Assembly (NCBI GenBank): GCA_030386875.1
Contig: CM059567.1
Coordinates: forward strand, 51,010,020-51,074,019
Reading direction: 5' to 3'
Length of the DNA stretch: 64,000 bases
Source of the DNA: Morinoia aosen
Lineage: Eukaryota; Arthropoda; Malacostraca; Amphipoda; Talitridae
The notes under the pieces are model-generated. The model ran no database searches, was not told the origin of the DNA, and saw only the letters and a list, made by a program, of their open reading frames with translations. Within the stretch, counting starts at the first letter, position 1. Each line of letters starts with the position of its first letter. Shown here piece after piece: positions 10,901 through 21,333 of the stretch. Position numbers and translations under genes: made by a program.

Positions 10901-13621
10901 GCTTGGGTTTGCTTGAGAGTAGGCTTGGGTTTGCTTGAGAGTAGGCTTGGGTTTGCTTGAGAGTAGGCATGGGTTTGCTTGAGAGTAGGCATGGGTTTGC
11001 TTGAGAGTAGGCATGGGTTTGCTTGAGAGTAGGCTTGGGTTTGCTTGAGAGTAGGCTTGGGTTTGCTTGAGAGTAGGCTTGGGTTTGCTTGAGAGTAGGC
11101 TTGGGTTTGCTTCAGAGTAGGCTTGGGTTTGCTTCAGAGTAGGCTTGGGAGTTTCTTCAGAGTAGGCTTGGGAGTTTCTTTAGAGTAGGTTTGGGAGTTT
11201 CTTTAGAGTAGGCTTGGGTTTGCTTTAGAGTAGGCTTTGATAACGGTAAATTTAGATTAGGTCTGTGATTTGAAGGCACTGCTCGGCCATTAGCTATATC
11301 GGTGACATAATAGGTAGTGTCGAGGTATTCTTATTCGTTACGTTTCTAGATTTTTATTCTGCTAGTAGAATGGCCGCAGCTGGAAACACTTTACATTGGA
11401 CGAAAAATTGGATCGACTTTCGGAAAAAACTGCACGTCATGTTAGATTTGGGTAGAAAAAAGTTTGACGAGACCCGTGGAACCCATCAGGTCTGATACAA
11501 TTGTTGAATCGATGGGAACCAGCACTCAGGGAGAAATTTCAGGTCCCGAGCTGAGAGGTAGCCTTCTTTTTATTTAAATAAATTTTTGTATGTTTTCTGA
11601 AGGACTAGCTTTTATCGGTTTATTGTTGTCCTTTTTTTCAGCACCCCTAACTTGCTTCTTCACCTTTTAACATGTTTCATAGTCTTCCTTCTTAACTTCT
11701 TGTTGCTATACGCAGGAGATCTGGTGTGGGAATTCGTCACCTTAAGCATTGATTAAGAGTTCCCTTCATCCTACCTCTCAGGAACGCTTTTTTTTGCGGT
11801 TAAGGAGGCTCAAACTAATTTATCTAATTCTAAAACCCGCGAATCTGATCCTGCACCTCCTCTTCTGGTTATGATTTAGTGATGCGTTTCTAATTCGTGG
11901 AAGCTTTTTAATGCGTAGCTATACTAGGTAATGAATTTTTGAACATTATAATGTTAGAATAAAATTTCCTAACATGAAGAAGTATTAATGAGCGAGTCAA
12001 ATGTTAGAATAAATCTAAAATACCTGCGTGTTCCACCAAGAGTTAAAATTAGTCCTTATCACGACTAATCATTGTATGCATCCTGTGTCATCGCTCATGG
12101 GATTGGAAAATATTTTTAATATCTTCTTGTTTAGTGTATTTACTAAACCTAATCTTGGTTGTTGCTCTCTTGTCTAAGAATATCGTATTCCACCATCAGT
12201 GTTGAATAACGGTTTTACAGTTCGCCAATCAAAGTTCTATAGGAAGAGAATGTTGCGTTTTGTGTAGAAGGAATGATCACATTAGACTTAATGGTGACCT
12301 CTACTCCAGTTAGCATAGCAGAGAAGGAAGGTATAATTTCTTAGTTTTAAAAGGTTTATATTCTATCTCTCTTGTCTATATACAAATCTGAGACGAAATG
12401 ATCGTCTTTCGTAGATTTCAGATTAAAATACTACATAGTTTACTGTTGAGTTCGAAGATTTGCGAATTATACCAAGTAATGTTGATTTATTATTATTTTT
12501 TGGGTTTTCCCGCCGTTTTCGATACTGTTGGGTTATAATCGTCAGAATTGTTGCGTATAAAGTATACATTATTTCTTTAAATGAAACATTGCGCTTTTAA
12601 CAAATTTTAGAATGTTCCCATTGCGTCACACGTACTTAGTGACTTTAATATCTAAAAGTCCTTAACTAGAAAAGATACTTAAAAGCCCTCTCATCCGAGG
12701 AATAGAAGCCGCAAGTGAAACTTGAGTCATTTTGATCACGTGGCAGAAAAAACAGCGAGCGCAGTGATCGAGCCTTCCTTCACCCAAAGATTGACAAAAT
12801 TTAGTGTGCATGACTTGAAGCTAACTTTTTAGCTCATGCAATGAGTGAGCTCATTTGTATTTACAATTTTACCGATTTTGAGAGTATTGCCATTCACACC
12901 ATTTCTAAATTTTTATATTAGTTGAGACTAAAATTTTAACGCCATGAAAGAAATATTAATATCTCGATTTTTAACGCCGTCTAAGAAATATTAGTATCTC
13001 GCGTTTTTTCCACAAATCTAACACGATAAAAGCTCGTAACAAGCAGGAAAAAAAATAAAAGCGTTTCACTATGCTGGTGGAGGGAAATCATTTTGCAATG
13101 CTGATTAAAATAACTTTGTGCTGAGACCGGGTTCAAACGAGATGCTTGTTTACCATGCTCGCTCATTATATGTATATTCCAGTGTGCAGTGGCATCGATG
13201 GGGAAATCGTCTTTTTATATTATGGATGTTGGGAATGCTCATTTTTTGTTGCTAATGTTCATAACGTGCCCGCCCTGGGTGTGTAATGTATGATGGGTTT
13301 TGCTTATGACAGCGTATTGCCGTCCAAATTTCAACAGAGTAAAAATGTTAACTACTTGGACGAGCAGGTGCGGCCGGTACCAGTAATGGTAGCGGTGCGG
13401 GCCCATCCGGCACCAACTCCGGCAAGGCGAAGACGAGCGTGAGCGGACTGGCATCTTCCATTCTCAGAGACACAGAATTTTCTCATGTTCGGTCCAAAGA
13501 TTTCTCCGTTGCCAACAACCCCAACCATTCCGAAGTCTACAAGAGCATTTTCGATACCCACAAGTCAGCTCAGAAGAAGCTGAAATCAAATTGGGTGACC
13601 TGCAATCCGCAATATTATTAA
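4960..13621 (+). CDS. RTF2: Replication termination factor 2 (RTF2), copy A
   Basis: Five exons: 4960-5028, 6037-6180, 6495-6722, 7689-7908, 13368-13621. All have GT-AG borders and consistent phase, giving 304 aa (human RTF2 is about 306). The start MGCDGGTIPKRDELVK matches the family N-terminus. Exon 2 carries the first RING/U-box-like part (HCSVSQTVLRAPVVACELG, LYNKDEVI). Exons 3-4 carry the second, with Cys/His ligands in ICPASGVEMNGKHGFCF, CGC and VCCAC. A Lys/Glu-rich linker follows (about 155-190), and the C-terminus EVYKSIFDTHKS...WVTCNPQYY is conserved. RTF2 is a nuclear, fork-associated protein; its removal through DDI1/2 and the proteasome allows stalled-fork restart. Intron 4 holds the 22-bp array. 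The exon-5 acceptor has a weak pyrimidine tract. A poly(A) signal lies at 13669-13674. Confidence 0.93.
5068..5414 (+). repeat. SINE-like family copy R3 with target-site duplication
   Basis: Full-length copy in RTF2 intron 1, from CTCAGGGGGATACAACTATT to a GGAGGCTTAAACTTGCTTAT-type 3' end. It is flanked by CATATTGGAGAT (5056-5067) and CATATTAGAGAT (5415-5426). The duplicate at 40146-40492 has both flanks exactly CATATTAGAGAT, so this is a 12-bp target-site duplication with one later change in copy A. Confidence 0.8.
7258..7388 (+). repeat. Two tandem ~65-bp units in RTF2 intron 3
   Basis: The segment starting TTTCCTCAGGGTACCGAATA and ending in GGCTCTATTTTTTC occurs twice back to back. Also present at 42346-42486, where the first unit has a short extra GTTGTGG-type insertion, so it predates the segmental duplication. 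Confidence 0.85.
8331..11238 (-). repeat. 22-bp minisatellite array A (about 132 units)
   Basis: Near-perfect head-to-tail repeat with core GCTTGAGAGTAGGCTTGG, inside RTF2 intron 4. The edges carry diverged units (GCTTCAGAG and TTTCTTTAGAG types); the interior is highly homogenised. Marker variants (GCATGGG) form clusters at 9010/9032, 10110/10132/10154 and 10968/10990/11012. The clusters are 1100 and 858 bp apart, exactly 50 and 39 units, which suggests block duplication. Because 22 is not a multiple of 3 and the unit has no minus-strand stop, all three minus frames stay open for up to 788 codons; these are not genes. Confidence 0.97.
11484..11850 (+). repeat. SINE-like family copy R4
   Basis: Starts ATCAGGTCTGATACAATTGT, a variant of the family 5' hairpin. 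It then has AACCAGCACTCAGGGAG, GTCCCGAGCTGAGAGGTAG, and a 3' end GGTTAAGGAGGCTCAAACTA. It is duplicated at 44464-44822. Confidence 0.75.
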
Positions 13622-16195
13622 CATCTTCTCGGTAAGAAAACTGCTTAAATTCTATATTGTGTACTTAGAATAAATAAAAGTTGGATTATTTCTATCTATT
13701 GATTGGCGCTTATAATATTCCGCTGACTAGCAGAGGCAAGAAAACTGAATTACTCGAGTACCTGCTCCATTTATGGGGCTTCAATAATCGTAGTTGATAA
13801 TGAATATGATAATGGAACAAAAATAACCCTCTAACTATGTATATCTCGCATTTCTGATGATGTTCCAAAATGTCTACTGGGTGGCAGCTAATCATCTGAA
13901 TGTTTTAGGAGCCATGTGAGTTCTCCAGTAATGCTAATAGTGACCCTAATGTTCCTCTTCTTCCTACGAAGAGATGAGATTTACTCACTGTTGGAGGGAC
14001 CACGGCAGATACTCTTACCATGGAGCTATTGTTTTTCTCATCGTTCAAAGAATTGTAAAAACTCACCTTGTCCAAGCTGAAATAATTTAAGGTTAAATAT
14101 AATGTAATTTTTTCAGACAAAGGGAATTTTGAGAGTAAATAAAAGTGAGTACTGTGAAGAGTTGTTCATTACTACTTAATTTTGAAATCAGTTTAATCAA
14201 GCATGATTTTATCAAGCTCAAATAGTAAGAAATTTCTCTTGGTAAGGAAATTCTATGTAGTAATGACGTACATTTTGAACTAATAAAAAAACCCAAGCTG
14301 TAAGGATTAAATTAAGTATTCTTTTTTCAGTCAAATCAACATTTAGAATGTATCGAGTCGAGAAATCGCGTGACAAACCGTTAGGCATAAAATGGCTGGT
14401 TATGATTCTCACCAAAAACCCTGAGCATACATAGAGACCACCTGGTCTTACGAGTAAGTTCTGCAAATTCATATTAAATAATTAAAGACATAAACGCATA
14501 ATAATTATGGTTTATTTTTTCAGTTTGCTTGTGTTAGCTAATATTGAACCTTCAAATGTACAAAATTTTCCCGAATTTTTGTGAGGAGCTTTCTTATGAA
14601 AAAACTTTTCTTCCTTAGTAGCATCGATCTGTAAACGAAACTGAAATTCGTAGTTACTCCTATACATCTTTATAAAGGGTACTGGGTAAATCTAAGCTAC
14701 GCACAATCTTTTAAACTTTCCCCAATTATTATTTACACGACTTGTGTGCCACAAAATGCTTAAGGTTAGAAACGCTTTCAGAGTTACAACTTCTGTAGTA
14801 TTTAATGTACATTTCCTGAATTCGTAAGAAAAGCAACGATAATTTCAATTATAACCCTATATCGTATCGTAACATTTTTGCTTCAGGTACTTCCAAGATG
14901 AAGTCAATAGTTTCGCCTGTTCCGACTTTCCACTAATATGCCGACATGCTTATAACTTAAGAGCAGTCCGAATATCTACAAATTATTTTGAAATAAATAT
15001 CAAACTCTTTCTTCCAAAGCATTGACCTTTGTAGCCAGGGAGAAAACTGTAGGTGAACTAGTGTGCACTTGCCTGGTAATTTATTTTTAATTTTGGTATA
15101 CGATACATAATATTAGTTTGAAAAATGACGTGCTTAGCACAAGAAAGACATAATTTTTCTACGTTAATTTTAAGAAATTTAAAAATGAATATTTATGACG
15201 GGTGTTGTATATTCGATGCTGTACCGATGAAAATTGAGATGAGAACTTGAATAACTTATAAAGAGCTCGCCGATTGCACGTTCGTATTTACCCATAAAAA
15301 ATAATTAATGCACCAACAGAATTGTAATCATTAACCAACTACCACTACTGCATGAATTATTATTTAGCAGTTTCCTCATTATAATGACAGTCTAAAAAAT
15401 GTTTTGACAGCCAATCTTCACGATCGCGAGAAATTATACCTGAACGAGGCCTCCGATGGCATGAAAGCAGCTGAAGGTAGGGTATACACCGAGGAATTTT
15501 CAACTACAGGTAGATCAGATGATTGGTTATTGTACGACTTTTAAATTATTGATACCCGCATATTTAATACTTTCATAATTTGTGATCAACGCAATTGAAC
15601 ACCGTTAGGTGAGTTCAGCAAAAGCTTACATACCAGATTGCTCTTTTAGTAATACCTGCAAAGCGGTACTTTAAAAAGGCATAATTTTCAAGTTCCATAA
15701 AAGAATAAAATTCTGCTTCGAGGAAATTAGACCCAACTATGAAATTTTTCTGCCGACGAAATTTAATCCACGATAGTCAAATTCTTGTCACTATTTACGC
15801 CTTTCGACACAATTCAAGGATTTCCGAAAACAATGGACTTGATAATAATACAGTGCTCCTGAAGGGAGACAGGATAAGCTTTTCCCAAAAGTAATAATTT
15901 TTGTATACTTCTGACGGAAATTCTTGACGGAAGCTTGATAGTCCATGCTCAGCTTTTGCCTCATACTGTTGAAAAATCGCATCATCCCACAGACAAGCTA
16001 CTGGAAAAAAATGTAAATTCTACTCTGTGTTCCATCTCAATGCAAACTAAATGGCCTCAAAAGAAACCCAAGTAATTCAGTAGAATTGTTATTTACTTAC
16101 AAATAAACTAAGTGACTTTAAACCCAATGCAAACAATCCCAATCTAGTTTGTCTGACACAGACCTGGTTGAATGTTTAATACACTCTTAACTTAA
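13622..16195. other. Spacer 3' of RTF2 copy A; no recognised gene
   Basis: It holds the RTF2 poly(A) signal (AATAAA, 13669-13674), the empty TTAA site of the copy-B MITE (14760-14763), and an exon-like block at 15412-15478 with AG and GT borders whose frame is open here but shifted in copy B. A short open stretch at about 14888-15022 also stays open in both copies. I recognise no protein family. The segmental duplication ends at 15925. Confidence 0.55.
13669..13674 (+). promoter_or_regulatory. Poly(A) signal AATAAA of RTF2 copy A
   Basis: AATAAA 48 bases after the RTF2 stop codon. It is conserved at 46630-46635. Confidence 0.6.
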
Positions 16196-17732
16196 GGGGA
16201 TCATCCGGGCCTCTTACCAGATCCTGTCGATGTCATGGTCATTTTGCATGTTTTTGTTGTAGAAGGACCCTTAGTTGGTGGACTATTCGTTCCTAAAATT
16301 TTATGGCACTACGACAATAATTCCCCCTCCCGGGGGGGGAGGGGGGGTGAAGGGACCAAAATATTTCAATTTTCCCAATTTTGACCCCATATAAGAAGAG
16401 AACAAATGGGAAATAGAAAAAAAGCCGAATGTGAGTATGTTAGAAATGTTCCAAGGATTCTAAAACTGCATTTGTTTCTGTTCTAGCATCAAAACTGAAG
16501 GAGGAGTCCCATTTTGAAATATCGATATCAATGAAAAGCACCCAAAATTTTTTTAACTTTTTCCTGATTTTGACCCCATATATAAAGAGAAAAAATGGGA
16601 AATGGAAAAAAAGCCGAATGTGAGTGTGTTAGAAATGTTCCAAGGATTCTAAAACTGCATTTGTTTCTGTTCTAGCATCAAAACTGAAGGAGGAGTCCCA
16701 TTTTGAAATATCGATATCAATGAAAAGCACCCAAAATTTTTTTAACTTTTTCCTGATTTTGACCCCATATATAAAGAGAAAAAATGGGAAATGGAAAAAA
16801 AGCCGAAAGTGAGTGTGTTAGAAATGTTTCAAGGATTCTAAAACTGCATTTGTTTTTGTTCTAGCATCAAAACTGAAAGAGGAGTCCCATTTTGAAATAT
16901 CAATATTAGTGAAATATCAATACCTAAAAACCAATATGTCAATTTTTGCAAAATCTAAGGCCTGAATCAAAAAAATGAATGGAATCAATTGTGTTTCTTT
17001 TCAAAGGTTACATATCATAGTCAAATTTCATAAGAATCAGACTAAAAAAAGAAAAAATTATTTTTTTGATAAAAAAGGAAAAAATTTTATGATTTTTCAT
17101 TTTTTTTGAAATCACAATTCACAGTTTGAATATGAAGTTATGTATGGAAAGTATCGAAATAAAAATTAAAACTGCATTCAATTACATCAATTGTTCATTA
17201 TATTACACTTCAACACAAAATTTTATTTTTTGCTTATTCCCAACACTTTGAATTTTCAACATTCATCCTCGTACTAGTTTTTGAGTTTTGATGCTAGAAC
17301 AAATCCGAAGACAGTTTTAGAATCCTTGGAACATTTCTAACAAATGTTCATTCTGCTTTTTTTCAAATTTGAATTTTTTAAAGAAATATATAGCTCCAAA
17401 CCCAAAAAATTGTTACTGATTTTTTAAATTTCCAAAAATATTGAGAAAATAGAAAAAATGTGAAAAAAACTGAATGAGCGTTTGTAAGAAATGTTCCAAG
17501 GGTTCTAAAACTGTCTCTGTTTTTGTTCTAGCATTAAAACTGAAGGAGGAGTTCCAATCTGAAATATCAACAAAAATATACAAAAAACACATTTTTCGTC
17601 AAAAAAAAGAAAAATAAGGCCTCAATCGAAAAAATGACAGGAGTAAAAAAAGGTTTACTTTCACCAAAGACATATACTGGCCAATTTTCAAACAAATCGG
17701 ACGAAAAATGGTCTCAAACCCGGATGATCCCC
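16196..17732. mobile_element. TTAA-flanked DNA transposon derivative with internal 189-bp repeats
   Basis: TTAA at 16192-16195 and 17733-17736 flank perfect 14-bp inverted ends, GGGGATCATCCGGG and CCCGGATGATCCCC. TTAA duplication fits piggyBac-like or Kolobok-like elements; I cannot choose between them. The interior has no long reading frame. It contains three tandem ~189-bp units (anchor GACCCCATATA at 16383, 16572 and 16761), a related segment in inverted orientation near 17285-17345, and another in direct orientation near 17470-17560. A C-run/G-run palindrome lies at 16322-16347. Confidence 0.75.
16370..16925 (+). repeat. Three ~189-bp tandem units inside the TTAA element
   Basis: Each unit has AAAAAAAGCCGAA, GAAATGTTCCAAGGATTC, CTAGCATCAAAACTGAA and GGAGTCCCATTTTGAAATAT in the same order. 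Spacing between anchors is exactly 189 bases twice. Confidence 0.9.
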
Positions 17733-19220
17733 TTAATTAACTGTACAGCAATATATAAATTTAGAGATGCAGGACAAATTTGAGGTGGCCTTGCTATTCT
17801 CATCAGAAGGGATTCAAAGATAGGAAAGCTATGTAAAATAACTGTCAATGCTCATTATGTCACGAATAACTAATTTGCCAAGAATGTCAACAAGTGTCCT
17901 TATATGACTGTGATCCATCTAGATTTCTGCAGTATTAAAATGTTTAGCTACAACCAGGAGAACTGAGTGGCATCAATTTTAGAGCAATTGCTCCTATCCA
18001 AATCCTTATTAGTGTTTATTCTTTTTTTTAGCTTGTATGAAATAATTTTAATCTCTTGACTGTGTCTGGCACTGAGAGCTTTCAATAGAAACTCATCACT
18101 AAAGGAGGCAGTCCATGTTTGCCTACCCTAGTCTAAATTACTTTAGCTTAATAACCTAAATAAGTATAGCTCAACCTAATCATATAATTTAACAAACCTA
18201 ACTAACCTAATTGAGCCCAGACTGACCAAGCTTAGCCCTAACCATTTGGGTTTCTAGAGTTGCAATTTGTTTCTCTTTGATGGGGTTGAAGCTTATTGAA
18301 GAATTAAGAGTTAAGTTCATAGTTGATAGAATTTAATTTAGCTGATATATTTTTCAAAGGATTCGTAATTTGCAGAGTTAGTGTTTTATGGTTTATATGA
18401 TCCAGCGCTATAATTTTCTTGTGGTGTCAGTTGCCAGGAGAGAATTTATTGCTGGTGGCGTGTATGTATTTATCTTATCTCAAATTTGCGGAGTAGCATT
18501 TCTTGTATGATGAGTTGAAGTTTTTCATTAGTGGATCAAGGAAAGTTACTTCTGTATCAATGTTTATAGTAACATCAAACCATTGATTGTCATTCGTGGA
18601 ATCCTGCAATATTTTTATTCCTAATAATTCTTTGAATTATAGTCTCCTAATGATTGAATGCAAGTATGATATAAAATATATTCATTATACCATTTGATAC
18701 AGAAATAATTCCAAACTTCAAAAATAATTTTGAGGAGATTAATGATTGCCACAAAGAACAGTATATAGAATCATTAATTTCTGTATATTTATTTATAAAA
18801 TTTGATAAAAAAATAATTTTCTTCAATATGTTAGGTATTTTTCAAGCAGGAGAATAGCAACTTGCAACTTAGTTTTCATTTTGGTTCTCAGGTAACTTTT
18901 GGTTGTCATTGTAGATATTTAATATTGTAAGTGCAATGTGACCTACCAGTGGTCACTGAGGGGTTTTCTTAATGCTGCCGACCGACCAGCAATCACTGAC
19001 ACAATTTTAATAAATGCTTAATGAAAACTAAATGAAGGTGCGATCTATTTAATGTTATTTTCATAATTGATCTCTAAAATTACCTCCAATTTGAGTTTAA
19101 TATTGAACTTTAGTTTAACCTGCTGCACTCAATGTGTTCAAGTACATACTTGTAAAAATCTATAAACTTTCATAAGCTTATATTTGAATTTGCACTGGAT
19201 TAGAAAGATGAAGTAAACCT
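17733..19220. other. AT-rich spacer without a recognised gene
   Basis: No coding sequence supported. It contains a degenerate CTAACCTAA-rich stretch (about 18120-18250) and a member of the CACGTTG MITE family (18921-19140). Confidence 0.5.
18921..19140. mobile_element. Degenerate MITE of the CACGTTG family
   Basis: Shares the ordered blocks CCAGTGGTCACTGA, AAACTAAATGAA, TATTTAATGTT, ATTGAACTT, TTTAACC and CTCAATGTGTT with the copy at 22488-22690. Similar 3' blocks occur at 59944-60169. Its ends are decayed. Confidence 0.5.
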
Positions 19221-19228
19221 GTATACTA

Positions 19229-20938
19229 CAGGGATGGAAAAAACCCTGGGTTTTTTAAAAAAACCCAACCCACGTGGTTTTTTTTTGGGTTAAATTGGGT
19301 TTTTTTGGGTTTTATTGGGTTTTTTTGGGCATTATTGGGTTTTTTGTAACACATGTTTTTGTTTAAAAGTTATTCACATAGCTCCAGTTGCCTCTTTTCC
19401 AGATTTATATACACTTATTGAGTAAATATTGTTATTTGATAACTTTATTTCCAACATTATAATACATTATTATATGAATTATTACATTATTTGAACCATA
19501 TATATTACATCATTTGAACCATATATGAATTAAGTTTGTCCATCACAATTACCACTTACCAATTACCATATGCATAGGGACATAGCTTTGCAGTCTGTAA
19601 AGATATAAGATGTGCAAAGAGAATTGCTATGCTTGTCAATTCATAGTAAGTTGTTTTTAGCAGCTGACAGACGCAAGTCATGTGAGAGGGAAGCACCATG
19701 CAGATCATAAGTAACCACCACAAGCAACTTGAAGCAAGACAGCTGCACATCACTTAACAGTCATGCTGTTAACAACTTAACATGTGTATTGTGTGAGCTG
19801 GAGGGCTTAGCAGCGCAAGCCAAGTCAGTCAACCACACTGTTACATGTTACAACATGTAGTGACATGCCAAAAAAATTTTTTAAAAATTTGTCAAAAAAA
19901 TCACTTTTTGCAGTTCAGGATAGCAACAAACGCTAAAATGATTAGAAAAAAATGCTCTAACAGATTCCATCGTCAAATTTGTTCCAGTGCACCTTGAATG
20001 CTCACCATAGGCCAGTCGTTTATTTACTTTCTTCCCCATCTGACTATAATTGTTAGACTTATTTCAGACAAAGCTCTCACAGGAGACAGATATTGAAGAG
20101 TTGTTGGCTGAGTACAATCCGGAGTTGATCGGTGCGATTTATTTGTATAAATTGAAGGACTCCAACATCTTCCCAAAACACGTGTTCAACAAGAATATCT
20201 CTAAGACAATGACTACTCGTTGATGGAGGGATATTCAATACATGAAACAGCAGAAAATGCAGATTCTTAAGAAAAAACACTGGCAGAGGATTTCTGCAAG
20301 TTTATAAGCAATCTTCATTCTTGCTTTGCAAGTTCAGGATCCGTTGAGAGCATTTTCTAAACATTTGGAACTGTGCGGAATAAACTGAGAAATAGATTAG
20401 GATCGGAATGCATACAGAAATTGGTTTCATTCTATCCCCACCTCGCAAATGATCATGATGTGGATGACAACGATAAAATGGCAGTGGATGTAGAAAGAGA
20501 AATACAGTAGTACTGTAGTAGTGGTCTACATAGTCTAGAAGACAGAGGAAGAATTCAGAAGTCTCTTTACTCTCAAATAGTCAAACTGCATTTGTTTCTT
20601 AATTTTTGTTTTTTACTTTGGAAATGGAACTCATCAAAATATACTAGCCCCTCGAGTTTTTTTTTGTGATTAGAGTTTTTCTTATTTTATTTTCATAGTG
20701 TTTTCTTAATATTTATTGTCATAGTGTTGTCATGCAAATGCTTTGGACAAATTTTTGACAATATAAATATTTAGCGCATTTTGATTCTATAAGCTGGAAA
20801 ACAAGTGAAATTCAAATAGCACTAATAAAACCCAAAAAAGCCCAAAAAAACCCACTATTTGGTGGGTTTTTTTACGTGGGTTTTTTTGGGCTTTTTTGGG
20901 TGGGTTTTTTTGGGTGGGTTTTTTATGTGCCAACCCTG
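19229..20938 (+). mobile_element. hAT-superfamily transposon, decayed
   Basis: An 8-bp target duplication, GTATACTA (19221-19228 and 20939-20946), flanks ends CAGGGATGG and CCAACCCTG. The 8-bp duplication and CAGGG ends are diagnostic of hAT elements. Both subterminal regions are packed with TTTTTTGGGTT / AACCCAAAAAA motifs in opposite orientation (19250-19340 and 20825-20925). The interior retains a transposase remnant (20070-20510). At about 1.7 kb it is an internally deleted copy. Confidence 0.88.
20070..20510 (+). pseudogene. hAT transposase C-terminal remnant
   Basis: Reading 20328-20510 gives a recognisable hAT C-terminal dimerisation segment (GSVESIF, then TFGTVRNKLRNRLG and LVSFYPHLAN), but a TAA at 20358-20360 interrupts it. 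Just upstream another piece in a different frame ends at TGA near 20221. The element cannot encode an active transposase. Confidence 0.7.
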
Positions 20939-21333
20939 GTATACTATGTTGTGAAGCATTAGTTGAGTGCACATTGTGTAAATAAGCTGTAACTTAATAC
21001 AATAGCGTAATAACTAGTAGTCTTCATCTTGAAGTGAAGATGGTTCTACCTAATTTTTCTTGTGAGTATTACCATTGGAAGAGCAGGTCGAGCTAGCATT
21101 GCTAGTGACTAAATATGTTTTTTTCTGTTTTTCTCCATTATGGCCACCTAAGTTTTAGTTGCCTAGTATGTCTGCCTTTCCAGTGATAGAATAACCCAGA
21201 CCAAATTTGTTGCAGGGCAATCTTTTCTTTCTAAACAGAAAGGCAACTCTGAGGTCAACTAATTGGTACTCAAAAACATTTTCCTTTTTAAGGCGGCATC
21301 TAACAAATAAATTGGACTACATTCAATTTCATG

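Larger units (their letters stand above)
1..15925 (+). repeat. Segmental duplication, copy A
   Basis: Direct repeat of 35079-49155. Position 1 aligns with 35079, and colinearity runs through the SLC25A26 3' end, RTF2 and its 3' spacer. The common sequence ends with GACGGAAATTCTT at 15925 (49155 in copy B), after which the two sequences are unrelated. Copy A is longer mainly because its 22-bp array is about 2.1 kb longer. It lacks the 221-bp MITE of copy B. The left boundary is outside the window. Confidence 0.93.

Noticed and set aside
8626-11014. Three overlapping 737-788-codon minus-strand frames of Lys/Pro/Gln/Ser-rich repeats
   Set aside because: The 22-bp minisatellite has no minus-strand stop codon, so all three frames read the same 22-residue period. 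It lies inside an RTF2 intron and the duplicate array is far shorter.
8331-11238. CRISPR-like direct repeats
   Set aside because: Units abut with no spacers and the host DNA is clearly eukaryotic.
18120-18250. Interstitial telomere repeats (CCTAA)n; also GGTTAGGTT-like stretches at 8130-8290
   Set aside because: Too degenerate and irregular. I see no run of exact pentamers.
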